Below are positions 8,643-17,107 of a stretch of DNA of 48,038 nucleotides, piece after piece (the first letter of the stretch is position 1; every line of letters starts with the position of its first letter). The stretch is from Acidobacteria bacterium RIFCSPLOWO2_02_FULL_65_29. Lineage in GTDB: Bacteria; Acidobacteriota; Vicinamibacteria; Vicinamibacterales; CAVVIG01. The stretch is from the NCBI GenBank assembly GCA_001767435.1, contig MEKT01000173.1:7748-55785 (forward strand). The letters are read 5' to 3'. The position numbers and the translations under genes were made by a program. The notes beneath the pieces are model-generated. The model was not told the origin of the DNA. It saw only the letters and a program-made list of their open reading frames with translations, and did not search any database.

Positions 8643-9422
8643 ATGCCAAAAGTCATCGCCATCACCGGAGCCTCGGCCGGTATCGGCCGGGCGACCGCCC
8701 TCACGCTTGCCCGACGCGGCGCCTCGCTCGCGCTCCTGGCGCGGCGCCGCGATCGGCTCGACGAGGTCAGCGCCGACATCGCGCGACTTGGCGGCCAGGC
8801 GTTGACGCTCGTCGGCGACGTGACGAACGAGCGCGACCTGTACGATCTGGTCGACCGCGCGAGCGAACGCTTCGGACGACTCGACGTGATGGTGGCAAAT
8901 GCCGGCTTCGCCATCTATGGAGACATCGAGAAGATTCGGCCGGCCGACATGCAGCGGCTGCTCGACGTGAACTACATGGGCACGTATCACGCCGCGCGGG
9001 CCGCGCTTCCGGTGTTTCGCCGCCAGGCGGCCGGCCATCTGATCATCATCTCGTCCATCGTCGGCAAGCGCGGTGTGCCGTTCATGGGCGCGTACGCCGC
9101 AACGAAATTCGCACAGGACGGCCTTGCCCAGTCTCTGAGGGCCCAGCTCGACGGCACGGGCGTCGACATCACGGTGGTCTTTCCCATTTCGACCAACACC
9201 GAATTCTTCAGCGTGATGACGCGAGAGTCGGGACACGCGACGCGCGCCGACGGCCCGCGCCAGAGCGCCGAAACGGTGGCCGAGGCCATCGCCCAGGCCA
9301 TCGACCGTCCGGTCCCTGAAGTGTTTCCCTACAGGCGGTCGCGCGGCCTCGCCCTCCTGAACGTCCTCGCGCCAGGGTTCTGCGACCGGCTCGTCAAGAG
9401 ATGGGGCAGGAAGCCAATTTGA
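8643..9422 (+). CDS. Short-chain dehydrogenase/reductase
   Basis: 259 residues, classical SDR. The cofactor motif TGASAGIG is at residues 8-15, with ARRRDRL after beta-2 (basic residues suggest NADPH), NAG in VANAGFAIYG, a catalytic Ser in IISSIVG and the YAATK catalytic Tyr/Lys. The C-terminal tail (VFPYRRSRGLALLNVLAPGFCDRLVKR) resembles SDRs that act on lipids or ketoacyl chains, so a lipid substrate is possible, but the substrate cannot be set from sequence. Its TGA runs straight into a family B repeat. Confidence 0.88.
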   Translation: MPKVIAITGASAGIGRATALTLARRGASLALLARRRDRLDEVSADIARLGGQALTLVGDVTNERDLYDLVDRASERFGRLDVMVANAGFAIYGDIEKIRPADMQRLLDVNYMGTYHAARAALPVFRRQAAGHLIIISSIVGKRGVPFMGAYAATKFAQDGLAQSLRAQLDGTGVDITVVFPISTNTEFFSVMTRESGHATRADGPRQSAETVAEAIAQAIDRPVPEVFPYRRSRGLALLNVLAPGFCDRLVKRWGRKPI

Positions 9423-9517
9423 TCAGCCCTCAGCCGTCAGCTTTCGGCAACGCGCTCCGAATGTAAGCTGATGGCTGATGGCTGATAGCTGATCGCTGAT
9501 CGCCAATGGCTGATCGC
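9422..9517. repeat. CTGATGG/CTGATAG repeat dyad between SDR and CCA genes (family B)
   Basis: The left arm (TCAGCCCTCAGCCGTCAGC) and right arm (repeated GCTGATGG/GCTGATAG/GCTGATCG) are complementary. The right arm runs into the next gene, so the first codons of the CCA enzyme (ATG GCT GAT CGC) look like another repeat unit. The same family forms the outer layer at 6372-6555. Confidence 0.75.
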
Positions 9518-10858
9518 TTCATTCGATCTATTGCCGAAGCCGTCCACCACTCCGGCGGCCGCGCCCTTGTCGTCGGGGGATGGGTGCGGGACCGACTGCT
9601 TGGCCGGGAGTCGAAGGACGTCGACATCGAGGTCTTCGGCGTGCCGGCCGACGCGCTCCGTGGGCTGCTCGAGTCGCTTGGCCGCGTGGAGTCGGTGGGT
9701 GAGAGCTTCCAGGTCTACAAGATCGGCGACATCGACGTCTCCCTGCCCCGCCGCGAGTCGAAATCCGGACGCGGACACAAGGGCTTCGACGTGACCGGCG
9801 ATCCGTCGATGACGATCGAACAAGCCGCGCGCCGCCGCGACTTCACGGTCAACGCGATTTCTTGGGATCCGCTGACCGACGAGCACCTCGATCCGTTCGA
9901 CGGCCGCTCGGATCTGGCCGGAAAGATCCTCCGCGTGGTCGACCCGGCGACGTTTGCCGACGACAGCCTGCGCGTGCTGCGCGGAGTGCAGTTCGCCGCC
10001 CGTTTCGGCTTCGCGCTCGACGAACGGGCTCGCACCCTGTGCCGGTCGATCCCCCTCGATGATCTGCCGGCCGAACGCGTCTGGGGTGAGATCGAGAAGC
10101 TGCTATCGGCGCCCCGGCCGTCGGTCGGGTTCGCGCTCGCGCTCGACCTCGGCGCCATCGACAAGCTCTTTCCCGAGCTCCGCGCGCTCGTCGGGTGCCC
10201 GCAGGAACCCGAGTGGCATCCCGAAGGCGACGTGTGGGTGCACACGCTGCAAGTCGTCGACCAGGCGCGGACCCGGGTGGACGACCTCGATCGGCCTCAG
10301 CGGATCGCCGTCATGCTCGGCGCCGTCTGCCACGACCTCGGCAAGCCCGCGACGACGGCGTTCGTCGACGGACGCATGCGATCCATCGATCACGAGGCGC
10401 AGGGCGTTCCGCCGGCCACCGCGTTTCTGGATCGCCTCAACATCCACTCGATCGACGGCTACGACGTCCGCAAACAGATCCTCGGCATCGTTGCTTACCA
10501 CCTCAACCCGGGCATGTGGTTCAAAGTGAAGAATGACGTCGGGGACGGCGCCTTCCGGCGGCTTGCGCAGAAGGTGGATCTCGAGCTGCTCGCGCGCCTC
10601 GCGAAGTCGGACTGCCTCGGCCGCGAGCCGGGGCATTTCAACTGCGACGCGATGGACTGGTTTCTCGAGCGAGCCCGATTGCTCGGCGTCGAGCACCGCC
10701 CGCCGGGACCGATTCTGCTTGGGAGGCACTTGCTGGCGCTGGGCGTGAAACCTGGACCGCGAATGGGCGAGATTCTGAGAGCGGTTTACGAACAGCAACT
10801 CGACGGCACGGTGACGACGATGGAGGAAGCCATCGCCACGGCGCGGACGCTCATCTAG
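9506..10858 (+). CDS. cca: CCA tRNA nucleotidyltransferase / poly(A)-polymerase family protein with HD domain
   Basis: 450 residues. The class II nucleotidyltransferase head has VGGWVRDRLLGRESKDVDIEV (GG...D-x-D metal site), then RRRDFTVNAI and DPFDGRSDL, and a neck domain with DDSLRVLRGVQFAARFGF. A C-terminal HD domain follows (HTLQVVDQA..., CHDLGKP). It would add or repair the 3' CCA of tRNA; the HD phosphohydrolase part is as in E. coli-type CCA enzymes. Poly(A) polymerase is an alternative family label. The start codon lies in a CTGAT repeat with no Shine-Dalgarno, so the exact start is uncertain by a few codons. Confidence 0.9.
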   Translation: MADRFIRSIAEAVHHSGGRALVVGGWVRDRLLGRESKDVDIEVFGVPADALRGLLESLGRVESVGESFQVYKIGDIDVSLPRRESKSGRGHKGFDVTGDPSMTIEQAARRRDFTVNAISWDPLTDEHLDPFDGRSDLAGKILRVVDPATFADDSLRVLRGVQFAARFGFALDERARTLCRSIPLDDLPAERVWGEIEKLLSAPRPSVGFALALDLGAIDKLFPELRALVGCPQEPEWHPEGDVWVHTLQVVDQARTRVDDLDRPQRIAVMLGAVCHDLGKPATTAFVDGRMRSIDHEAQGVPPATAFLDRLNIHSIDGYDVRKQILGIVAYHLNPGMWFKVKNDVGDGAFRRLAQKVDLELLARLAKSDCLGREPGHFNCDAMDWFLERARLLGVEHRPPGPILLGRHLLALGVKPGPRMGEILRAVYEQQLDGTVTTMEEAIATARTLI

Positions 10859-10947
10859 CGGCGCCGCTCGTCCTTGGGTATTCGGCTAATCGCGATCAGA
10901 CCAGCTATGAAGACGAGCAGGCCAGAGAGCAACGGAATAATCAACAT
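10855..10947 (-). CDS. 30-residue single-pass membrane peptide, coupled to the 78-aa gene
   Basis: A tiny frame MLIIPLLSGLLVFIAGLIAI... ending SRIPKDERRR. It is one hydrophobic helix (about residues 2-20) followed by a strongly basic tail, so N-out/C-in topology is expected. Its ATG lies 2 nt after the TGA of the upstream 78-aa gene, in keeping with translational coupling. Its stop overlaps the convergent cca stop. No family is recognised; the coding call rests on position, length of hydrophobic helix and basic tail. Confidence 0.5.
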   Translation of the reverse strand: MLIIPLLSGLLVFIAGLIAISRIPKDERRR

Positions 10948-10949
10948 CC

Positions 10950-11186
10950 TCACTGCCGTTTCAACTCCAAAACAATCCCACCAGCCAGAAGAACAGCGAC
11001 CGCTCCAATCGTACCGAGCACGAAACGAGGAGTCAATGGACCGTTCTCAAGGATTCGATCCAGGGGCGCAAACACCGCGATAAGCACCGCAGCCTCGCGG
11101 AGAAATTCGCTGCCGATCCCGGCGACAATGCTCGCGCCCGATGGCCGACGGTCAAGCGGCACACAGCACGAGAGAGCACCATCCAT
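10950..11186 (-). CDS. Small membrane protein, 78 aa, unknown
   Basis: The N-terminal third is polar and may not be translated. The core FLREAAVLIAVFAPLDRIL looks like a re-entrant or amphipathic helix, and FVLGTIGAVAVLLAGGIVLEL is a membrane helix, ending with a basic KRQ. I recall similar short proteins being common and uncharacterised in Acidobacteriota. The ATG at 11184-11186 is the only ATG in frame; an internal GTG at residue 9 is possible. The 30-aa membrane peptide starts 2 nt downstream. Confidence 0.55.
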   Translation of the reverse strand: MDGALSCCVPLDRRPSGASIVAGIGSEFLREAAVLIAVFAPLDRILENGPLTPRFVLGTIGAVAVLLAGGIVLELKRQ

Positions 11187-11291
11187 GCCACATCGCCGGC
11201 CGCGGGTTTTCCGGGGCTTTCGCGACGCCGGACGTCATGGCGTTTGCAGTTCCTGCAGCGTGTTGGATCAACGCCGCGGGCAGTTTCTGCA
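11187..11291. other. Short spacer upstream of the 78-aa gene
   Basis: Contains GC-rich imperfect palindromic sequence (CCGCGGGTTTTCCGG, GACGCCGGACGTC) and no recognised promoter or gene. Confidence 0.4.
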
Positions 11292-13769
11292 CTAATACCG
11301 GAACAACACCTGCAGCTTGGTGAAGAACGCACGGTTCGTTCGCTGGAGCTCGGTTGTTGGAAGCAGCAGGGCGTTGATCTGATCGCCCTGCCGGTAGCGG
11401 TCGTCGTAGCCGACGTAGAACGCGGTGCCGGAATTCACCCGATAGGTCACCAGGACGTTGGCGCCCAACGTCTTGTCGTAGTCGTTGAAATCCAGGATGT
11501 TGCGCACGAGCAGACGCTCGGTGAACTGGTAGGTCGTCTGCGACCGGAAGATCTTGATGTCGAAGACCTCGGCGTCGCTCCTGGGATCGACGAGACGGCT
11601 CGTGTTCAGCGAGATATCCGACTGCAGCCGCGAGAACGGCCGCACGGTGGTGAACACGTTGATATTCGATCCGCCGCCCAGGAACGGGTTCTCGACGTAC
11701 CGCACCTGATCGCCGCGGCTGACAAACCCGCCAAACGATACTTTTCGGCTCGTGTTGACGTTGCCGCCGACGTTGAACCGCGTCTTGTCGAAATTGGTCC
11801 CGAGATACCGTTCCATGTCGCGGTTCACTCCCGCGTTGAAGCTAATCGCCCTCGCGAACATGAAGCTCACGCCGGTGTTGAACATCTCGTCCTGCAGGTC
11901 GCCGTTGAAATCGTAGTTGCGCGAGTAGCGCACCTGCGGGCCCCAGTTGATGAGCGAGGCCTGCGGCCACCACCGGTACATCACGTTGCCCTCGGTCTGG
12001 CGCTGATCGACGCGCCGGACAAATCCCATATCGGTTTTGAAACCAGGGCTGATCTCGAAGTTCATGATGCCGTAGCTCAGATTTCGACCTTGCTTTTGGA
12101 GTCCCATGTCGAACATCCAGCCGGATGTCTCGATGCCCGCGAGATCGCGATGGCGCGTGGCGACGGTACGCACGCTGAGGCGGTGATTGCTGCCGATGCG
12201 GAATTGGCTGTCGAGGCCGCCGGCACGGCTGTAGCTGTCGAGGAATTCGCGATCGGTCACGATCGCGCCGACCGTCGATTCGGAGGCCAGGTCGTACCGC
12301 ACCCGCCCCAGCAGGACCTGCGTGGACTGTCCGTAGGCGGCATCCAGCGGGTCGTCGACCTTCCCCGGCGCCTCGTCGTTGGCCAGAACGAACCCCACGG
12401 TCGTTCGGCCGACCTTGCCCGTCACCTTCGCCCCGTAGCGCGGATCGACGATCGTGCGGGTGTGGACCAGGTTGACCGGCCCCCCCACGTTGAAGATCTC
12501 CTGCCCCTCGATAAAGAACGGCCGCAGCTCCGGATAGAACAGCGGAAAGCGCTGGTTCACGTCGATCTGTTGCCGATCCGATTCAATTTGCGAGAAGTCC
12601 GGGTTGAAGGCAAAGTCCAGCGTCAGGTTCGACGTGATGCCGTACTTCACGCCCACGCCGCCCTCTTCGATATCACTCGCCGAATAAGCAGCCGTGGTCG
12701 TGTTCAGGCTCCCCGCCTGAATCGCCGTGACCGTCGGAAGAATCTCCAGGTTGCGGCTCGTCGACAGGCCGGTCATCCCGTCGAGCAGGCCCATCTGCCG
12801 CAGAAAGCCCATCACGTCGCGCGAGGTGGGCGCCCAGACGAGGGTCTCGTCCTTGCTCTCGATGGTGCGCGAAATCTGGAACCCCCAGCGATGCATCTGC
12901 CCGCCGCTTCGCGCGGGATACCGCAGGCTCTTGAACGGAATGGCCATTTCCGCCGTCCAGCCGTCCTCGACGAGCGCGCCGGCCGATTCAAACAGCGCAT
13001 CCCACGACGAGTCGCCCTGCGAGCCGCGGGCACCCTGGCCACCGCCACCGCCACCAGGGAATCCACCACCACCGCCACCGCCACCGCCACCACCACCGCC
13101 GCCGCCTGGGCCTCGCCCGCCACCGCCGCCGCCCGGCCCGCTGTTGTTCAAGATCGCGTCGCCCTGGACGCCGTAGGCGTTCACCTCGAAGGAATAGCCC
13201 CGCTGTTGATCGAGAAACGGATCGAAGAAGACGGCAACCGTGTCGTCGCGCCCGACTTGATCGCGGTCCGCGCGGTTGGCGCGAATCTGGCCCGTGTCGG
13301 AATAGTGCGCGTAGATCCCGAAATAGATTCGTTGGCTGTCGTACGAGATATACACGTCGGTGGCTTCGGTCGCGGGCGCCCCTTCAACCGGGCGCTCCTG
13401 GACGAAGTCCGAGACGTGCACGGCGGTGCGCCAGACGGCGTCGTCGAGACGTCCATCGAGCCGTGGCGCGGCCGGCGCGCGTGTCACGGTGACGGAGGGG
13501 CGGCCAGCCAACGCGCCTGGTGCCGGGGCTATTTCGTTGTCGGCGTCGTCGAGAGCCGCGCCGGCGGCATCGCTGCCAATTTGCACCGCTCCGGCCGCCA
13601 AGCCAGGTTTGTCCTCCTGGGCGGGCCTGGCGCTGGATACGGGCCCGGCAGATTGCGGCTCGGCCTGCGCGGGGGCTTGAGCGGACGCCGGGGCAGCCAG
13701 CATGGACACGCAGACGCAGGTGGAAGCAGCGCAGACGCGCAGCCGAAGCGTTCCTACGGGAGCAGACAT
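11292..13769 (-). CDS. DUF5916 outer-membrane protein with CBM9-like domain
   Basis: 825 residues. An N-terminal signal peptide (hydrophobic VCVSMLAAPASAQA) precedes a Pro/Ala-rich linker. A CBM9-like sandwich follows (PRLDGRLDDAVW, YISYDSQRIYFGIYA, RDDTVAVFFDPF). The DUF5916 barrel begins with DFAFNPDFSQIESDRQQIDVNQRFPLF and PFFIEGQEIF and ends with the aromatic VLFRY typical of outer-membrane barrels. Role unknown; such proteins are abundant in Bacteroidota and Acidobacteriota and are presumed to be outer-membrane transport or binding proteins. A glycine run at residues about 210-246 sits in the CBM9-like domain and is coded by a CCACCGCC microsatellite. It lies 46 nt after the M16 gene on the same strand. 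Confidence 0.85.
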   Translation of the reverse strand: MSAPVGTLRLRVCAASTCVCVSMLAAPASAQAPAQAEPQSAGPVSSARPAQEDKPGLAAGAVQIGSDAAGAALDDADNEIAPAPGALAGRPSVTVTRAPAAPRLDGRLDDAVWRTAVHVSDFVQERPVEGAPATEATDVYISYDSQRIYFGIYAHYSDTGQIRANRADRDQVGRDDTVAVFFDPFLDQQRGYSFEVNAYGVQGDAILNNSGPGGGGGGRGPGGGGGGGGGGGGGGGFPGGGGGGQGARGSQGDSSWDALFESAGALVEDGWTAEMAIPFKSLRYPARSGGQMHRWGFQISRTIESKDETLVWAPTSRDVMGFLRQMGLLDGMTGLSTSRNLEILPTVTAIQAGSLNTTTAAYSASDIEEGGVGVKYGITSNLTLDFAFNPDFSQIESDRQQIDVNQRFPLFYPELRPFFIEGQEIFNVGGPVNLVHTRTIVDPRYGAKVTGKVGRTTVGFVLANDEAPGKVDDPLDAAYGQSTQVLLGRVRYDLASESTVGAIVTDREFLDSYSRAGGLDSQFRIGSNHRLSVRTVATRHRDLAGIETSGWMFDMGLQKQGRNLSYGIMNFEISPGFKTDMGFVRRVDQRQTEGNVMYRWWPQASLINWGPQVRYSRNYDFNGDLQDEMFNTGVSFMFARAISFNAGVNRDMERYLGTNFDKTRFNVGGNVNTSRKVSFGGFVSRGDQVRYVENPFLGGGSNINVFTTVRPFSRLQSDISLNTSRLVDPRSDAEVFDIKIFRSQTTYQFTERLLVRNILDFNDYDKTLGANVLVTYRVNSGTAFYVGYDDRYRQGDQINALLLPTTELQRTNRAFFTKLQVLFRY
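13033..13140. repeat. CCACCGCC microsatellite coding for a poly-glycine loop
   Basis: Tandem CCA/CCG/CCT-type triplets on the plus strand read as glycine codons on the minus strand, inside the CBM9-like domain of the DUF5916 gene. Triplet phase is kept, so length changes would stay in frame. Confidence 0.8.
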
Positions 13770-13815
13770 ATGAAGGTTACGTTCCTGAAAAATGTCCTTG
13801 AAGAAAACGACGAAA

Positions 13816-16650
13816 TTAGGGCGTTCCCGCTCCGCGGACCGCGAGCGTCGCGTCCGGGCTGCGCAGCTCCAGAGCGCCGAGGTTCAGCTTCTGCAGCTCG
13901 GACTGGATCTTCGCGCGATCGCCGACGGCCACGACGATGAGTTTTTCCGGCACGAGATACCGCTTGGCGACCTCGCTGGTCTGGTCGAGGGTGACCGCGG
14001 ACAGCCTCGCCGGGTACGTGCGGAAGTAGTCGAGGCCGAGGTCGAAGAGGTAGATATTCGTGGTCGTGGCCGTGACGTCTCCGCTCGTCTGAAAATCCGA
14101 CGGCAGCGAGCGCACCAGCGAATCCTTCGCCATCGTGAGCTCGTCGGCGGACATCGGCGTTTCGCGCATCCGGCGAATCTCCTTCAGGATTTCAGACACG
14201 GCCGGCGCGGTCGCGTCGGTCCGCACGCCGGACTGCACGAGAAACGGCCCAGCCGAGCGTCGGAAGACGAACTGGGAGCTCGCCCCATAAGTGTAGCCGT
14301 GCTCCTCGCGCAGGTTCAAGTTGATTCGGCTCGAAAACAGGCCTCCGAGCGCCTCGTTCATCACGCGCAGCGCCTCGTAATCGGGTGTCGAACGCGGCGC
14401 CCCGATCGAAGCCACGCGCACTTGCGTCTGCGGCGCGCCGGGCTTGTCCACGATCACGAGGCGCGCGGCGGTGGTCGCCGGATCGCCAAACGGGCGAGCG
14501 GCCGGCGCACCGCGCGGCCAGTCGCCAAACGCCTTCTCAACGTCCGGCCTCAGACTGGCGGCCGTGATCGCTCCCGACACGACGAGCGCGGCGTTGTTCG
14601 GCACGAAATGCTCGGACCAGAATGTCCGCATGTCGTCGCGCGTCATCGCCTTGTTCGACGCCTCGGTGCCGAGGTCGACGTACCCGTACGGATGCGCGGG
14701 GCCATACAGCGCGGCGAACATCGCCGAGTTGGCCACGGCGCCCGCATTCTCGCGTTGCTGCGCGAGGGTGCCCAGGCGGCTCGCGCGCTGGCGATCGACT
14801 TCTTCTTCGGGGAAACCCGGATGGCGCGTGACGTCCGCCATCAGATCGAGGAGCGCCGGAAAATTCCGTCCGAGCGACGACCCGGTGATTTGTGTCGCGT
14901 CCATGTTCGACGAGGTCGTGAGCGACGCGCCGAGCTGTGCCACCTGGTCGGCGATCATCGGCGCGGTGCGCGACGAGGTGCCTTCATCCAGCATGGCGGC
15001 CGTGAAATTCGCCAAACCCGGCCTGTCGGTCGGGTTGGCGCCGCTGCCGCTCCGAATCACCAGGTTCGCCGACACCACCGGCAGGCCCGGCCGTTCGTTG
15101 ACGAGGACCGTCAGGCCGTTGGCCAGCTGAAACGAAACGGGCACGGGAAGCGTGAGCATCCGTGGCGCGCCGGGTTTCGGCGGGTCGTTGCGCCACGCGG
15201 CGGCGGCGTTCACCGACTCGGCGCCGGTCCCGGGCGCGATCTTCACTGGCGCCGGCGTCGGCACGGGCGCGCCGAAATCCGGCTGCCCGGGCACGCCGTG
15301 GACGACGACGCGCGCGTTCGGCGCGAGCTCGGCGGCGGCAAACGCTTTCACCGACGCGGGCGTGACGTCCCGGTACCGCTGCACATCCTGCGGCAGATAT
15401 CCCGGGTTCCCGAGAAAGTGGTTATACGTGTTCAGCCGGTTGGCGATGCCGCTGAAGCCGCCGAGCCGTTCGAGGCCCTGCACGATGTTGGTCTCGATGC
15501 CGTTGCGCGCGCGGTCCACTTCGGCCGCGTCGGGGCCCGATTCGCGGAAGCGCGCGAGCTCTTCGTTGAGCGATTGTTCCAGCTCCTCTGCGGTGTGCCC
15601 GGGCCGCGCCGTCGCCTGGATCTGAAACACCGAGCCGAGGGTCAACGAGTACTGCTGCACGGACACTTGCTGCGCGATCTGCTGTTCGTAGACCAGTTTC
15701 TTATACAAGCGGCTCGAGCGGCCGGTGCCGAGGACCGACGCCGCCACGTGCGCGTCGGCGTCGCCCGGCTCGAAAATCGGCGACGTGAGCCACGCCATGT
15801 ACACGCGCGGGAGCTCGACGCGGTCCGTCACCACGGCGCGGCGCTCGGAGGTGATCGGCGGCGTCTGGACCGTCTGCACAGAGGGCTTCGGCACGGGCGC
15901 GCCACGTTTCAGCGGGCCGAAATATTTCTCCACGAGCGCGCGCGTCGCCGCCTTGTCGATGTCGCCGACAATCACCAGGCTCGCGTTGTTCGGCGCGTAG
16001 TACAGCTTGAAGAAATTCTTCACGTCCTCGAGCTTCGCCGCCTGGATGTCGGCGTGCGATCCGATGACGCTTGCGTAATAGGGGTGCTCTTTCGGGAACA
16101 GCTGATGGAAGAGCGCCTCTTCGACAATGCCGTAGGGCGCGTTCTCCACGCTCTGCCTTCGCTCGTTGCGGACGACGTCCTGCTGGTTCGAGAGCTTGCC
16201 TTGATCGAGATCGTCGAGCAAATACCCCATCCGATCCGATTCGAGCCACAGCGCGGTCTCGAGCCGGTCGGCGGGCATCGTCTCGAAATAGTTGGTGCGG
16301 TCGAAATCCGTCGTGCCGTTGAAGTCGCTCCCACCCGCGCCCTCGACGGTCTTGAAGTGCATGTCGCCGGGCGCGTGCTTCGACCCCTGGAACATCATGT
16401 GCTCGAAAAGGTGCGCAAAGCCCGTGCGGCCCGGGTCTTCGTTGGCGGGCCCGACGTGGTACCAGAGGTTCACGGCCACGAGAGGCAGGCGATGATCCTC
16501 GGACACAATGACGTCGAGACCGTTTCCGAGCGTGAACGTCTCGAACTCGAGCGTCGGAATGTCGGGCGGGGTCTCGGCGGTCTGCTGTGGCGCCGAACTG
16601 CACGCAAGGGATGCGGCGAGGAAACACGTCGCGAAGAGATGTTGTTTCAT
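13816..16650 (-). CDS. M16 family zinc metallopeptidase, lipoprotein, tandem domain
   Basis: 944 residues. A lipobox LAC ends at C17, so the protein is probably a periplasmic or outer-membrane lipoprotein. The first M16 half has the inverted zinc motif HLFEH (H80, E83, H84) and the distal glutamate region NERRQSVENAPYG. The second half (from about residue 490) has the same fold, but GLANFTAAMLDEG replaces HxxEH, so it is a non-catalytic partner half, the usual arrangement. It would cleave peptides in the periplasm. No Shine-Dalgarno is clear; the upstream 226-base gap is shared with a divergent gene. Confidence 0.92.
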   Translation of the reverse strand: MKQHLFATCFLAASLACSSAPQQTAETPPDIPTLEFETFTLGNGLDVIVSEDHRLPLVAVNLWYHVGPANEDPGRTGFAHLFEHMMFQGSKHAPGDMHFKTVEGAGGSDFNGTTDFDRTNYFETMPADRLETALWLESDRMGYLLDDLDQGKLSNQQDVVRNERRQSVENAPYGIVEEALFHQLFPKEHPYYASVIGSHADIQAAKLEDVKNFFKLYYAPNNASLVIVGDIDKAATRALVEKYFGPLKRGAPVPKPSVQTVQTPPITSERRAVVTDRVELPRVYMAWLTSPIFEPGDADAHVAASVLGTGRSSRLYKKLVYEQQIAQQVSVQQYSLTLGSVFQIQATARPGHTAEELEQSLNEELARFRESGPDAAEVDRARNGIETNIVQGLERLGGFSGIANRLNTYNHFLGNPGYLPQDVQRYRDVTPASVKAFAAAELAPNARVVVHGVPGQPDFGAPVPTPAPVKIAPGTGAESVNAAAAWRNDPPKPGAPRMLTLPVPVSFQLANGLTVLVNERPGLPVVSANLVIRSGSGANPTDRPGLANFTAAMLDEGTSSRTAPMIADQVAQLGASLTTSSNMDATQITGSSLGRNFPALLDLMADVTRHPGFPEEEVDRQRASRLGTLAQQRENAGAVANSAMFAALYGPAHPYGYVDLGTEASNKAMTRDDMRTFWSEHFVPNNAALVVSGAITAASLRPDVEKAFGDWPRGAPAARPFGDPATTAARLVIVDKPGAPQTQVRVASIGAPRSTPDYEALRVMNEALGGLFSSRINLNLREEHGYTYGASSQFVFRRSAGPFLVQSGVRTDATAPAVSEILKEIRRMRETPMSADELTMAKDSLVRSLPSDFQTSGDVTATTTNIYLFDLGLDYFRTYPARLSAVTLDQTSEVAKRYLVPEKLIVVAVGDRAKIQSELQKLNLGALELRSPDATLAVRGAGTP

Positions 16651-16876
16651 GATCAGCTCTCAAGCCGTCAAGCCTCGGCGAGCCGTCTGGCTCAGCCGTC
16701 GACGTGCTACGCCGCCGAATCCATTATTGTCGCCGATTAGAGCTGTTTTCCGCCATCACGCAGTGGCCGGCTTTTAGCCGGCCCGGCGCGATCGTGAAAC
16801 GACATTGGGCCGGCTGGCCGCACTCCCAACCAGAAGACGGCGGAGAGACCCGGCCACCGGGCAGTACAATTCGCTG
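16651..16876. other. Divergent spacer with a GGCCGGCT palindrome
   Basis: The gap between the M16 gene and the 76-aa gene has a palindrome around 16765-16782 (GGCCGGCT...AGCCGGCC) and a nearby GGGCCGGCTGGCC. The promoter for the plus-strand gene is at its right end. No gene is recognised here. Confidence 0.5.
16865..16870 (+). promoter_or_regulatory. -10 box TACAAT with leaderless spacing
   Basis: TACAAT ends 6 nt before the ATG at 16877; the 6 nt between hold no Shine-Dalgarno. This decides the start of the 76-aa gene over longer in-frame options. Confidence 0.55.
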
Positions 16877-17107
16877 ATGGCTCGTTACACCCTCGTCTAC
16901 GGCGTTCGCCTCGTGCCGGAACACTCGGTGGCAGGTCTCGAAGACGCGAAGCTCTCGCTCTCCGACGGCTCGACCGCCGGTGTCACGCTGCACACCATCG
17001 ACGGCACGATCCCGCAGTTGCGACGCGGCCTCGACCGCAGCCTCGATGCGTTTTTTGATTTGCTTCCAGGCGCCGACGAAGAGGACCTGGAGAAGTTCGC
17101 GGACTAA
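16877..17107 (+). CDS. Small soluble protein, 76 aa, unknown
   Basis: Reads MARYTLVYGVRLVPEHSVAG... and ends GADEEDLEKFAD. No signal or membrane segment; it is acidic at the C-terminus, with a beta-rich first half and a helical second half. I do not recognise a family. The start is chosen because TACAAT lies 6 nt upstream. Its TAA overlaps the TAG of the convergent gene, so the two share their last bases with no terminator between. Confidence 0.6.
   Translation: MARYTLVYGVRLVPEHSVAGLEDAKLSLSDGSTAGVTLHTIDGTIPQLRRGLDRSLDAFFDLLPGADEEDLEKFAD

Noticed and set aside
13816-15180. Second half of the M16 protein as an active protease
   Set aside because: The HxxEH position reads ANFTAAMLDE, so it lacks zinc ligands.
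11244-16740. Long plus-strand frames (898 and 982 codons) opposite the DUF5916 and M16 genes
   Set aside because: Shadow frames caused by codon bias; the minus-strand proteins have complete domains and signal peptides.
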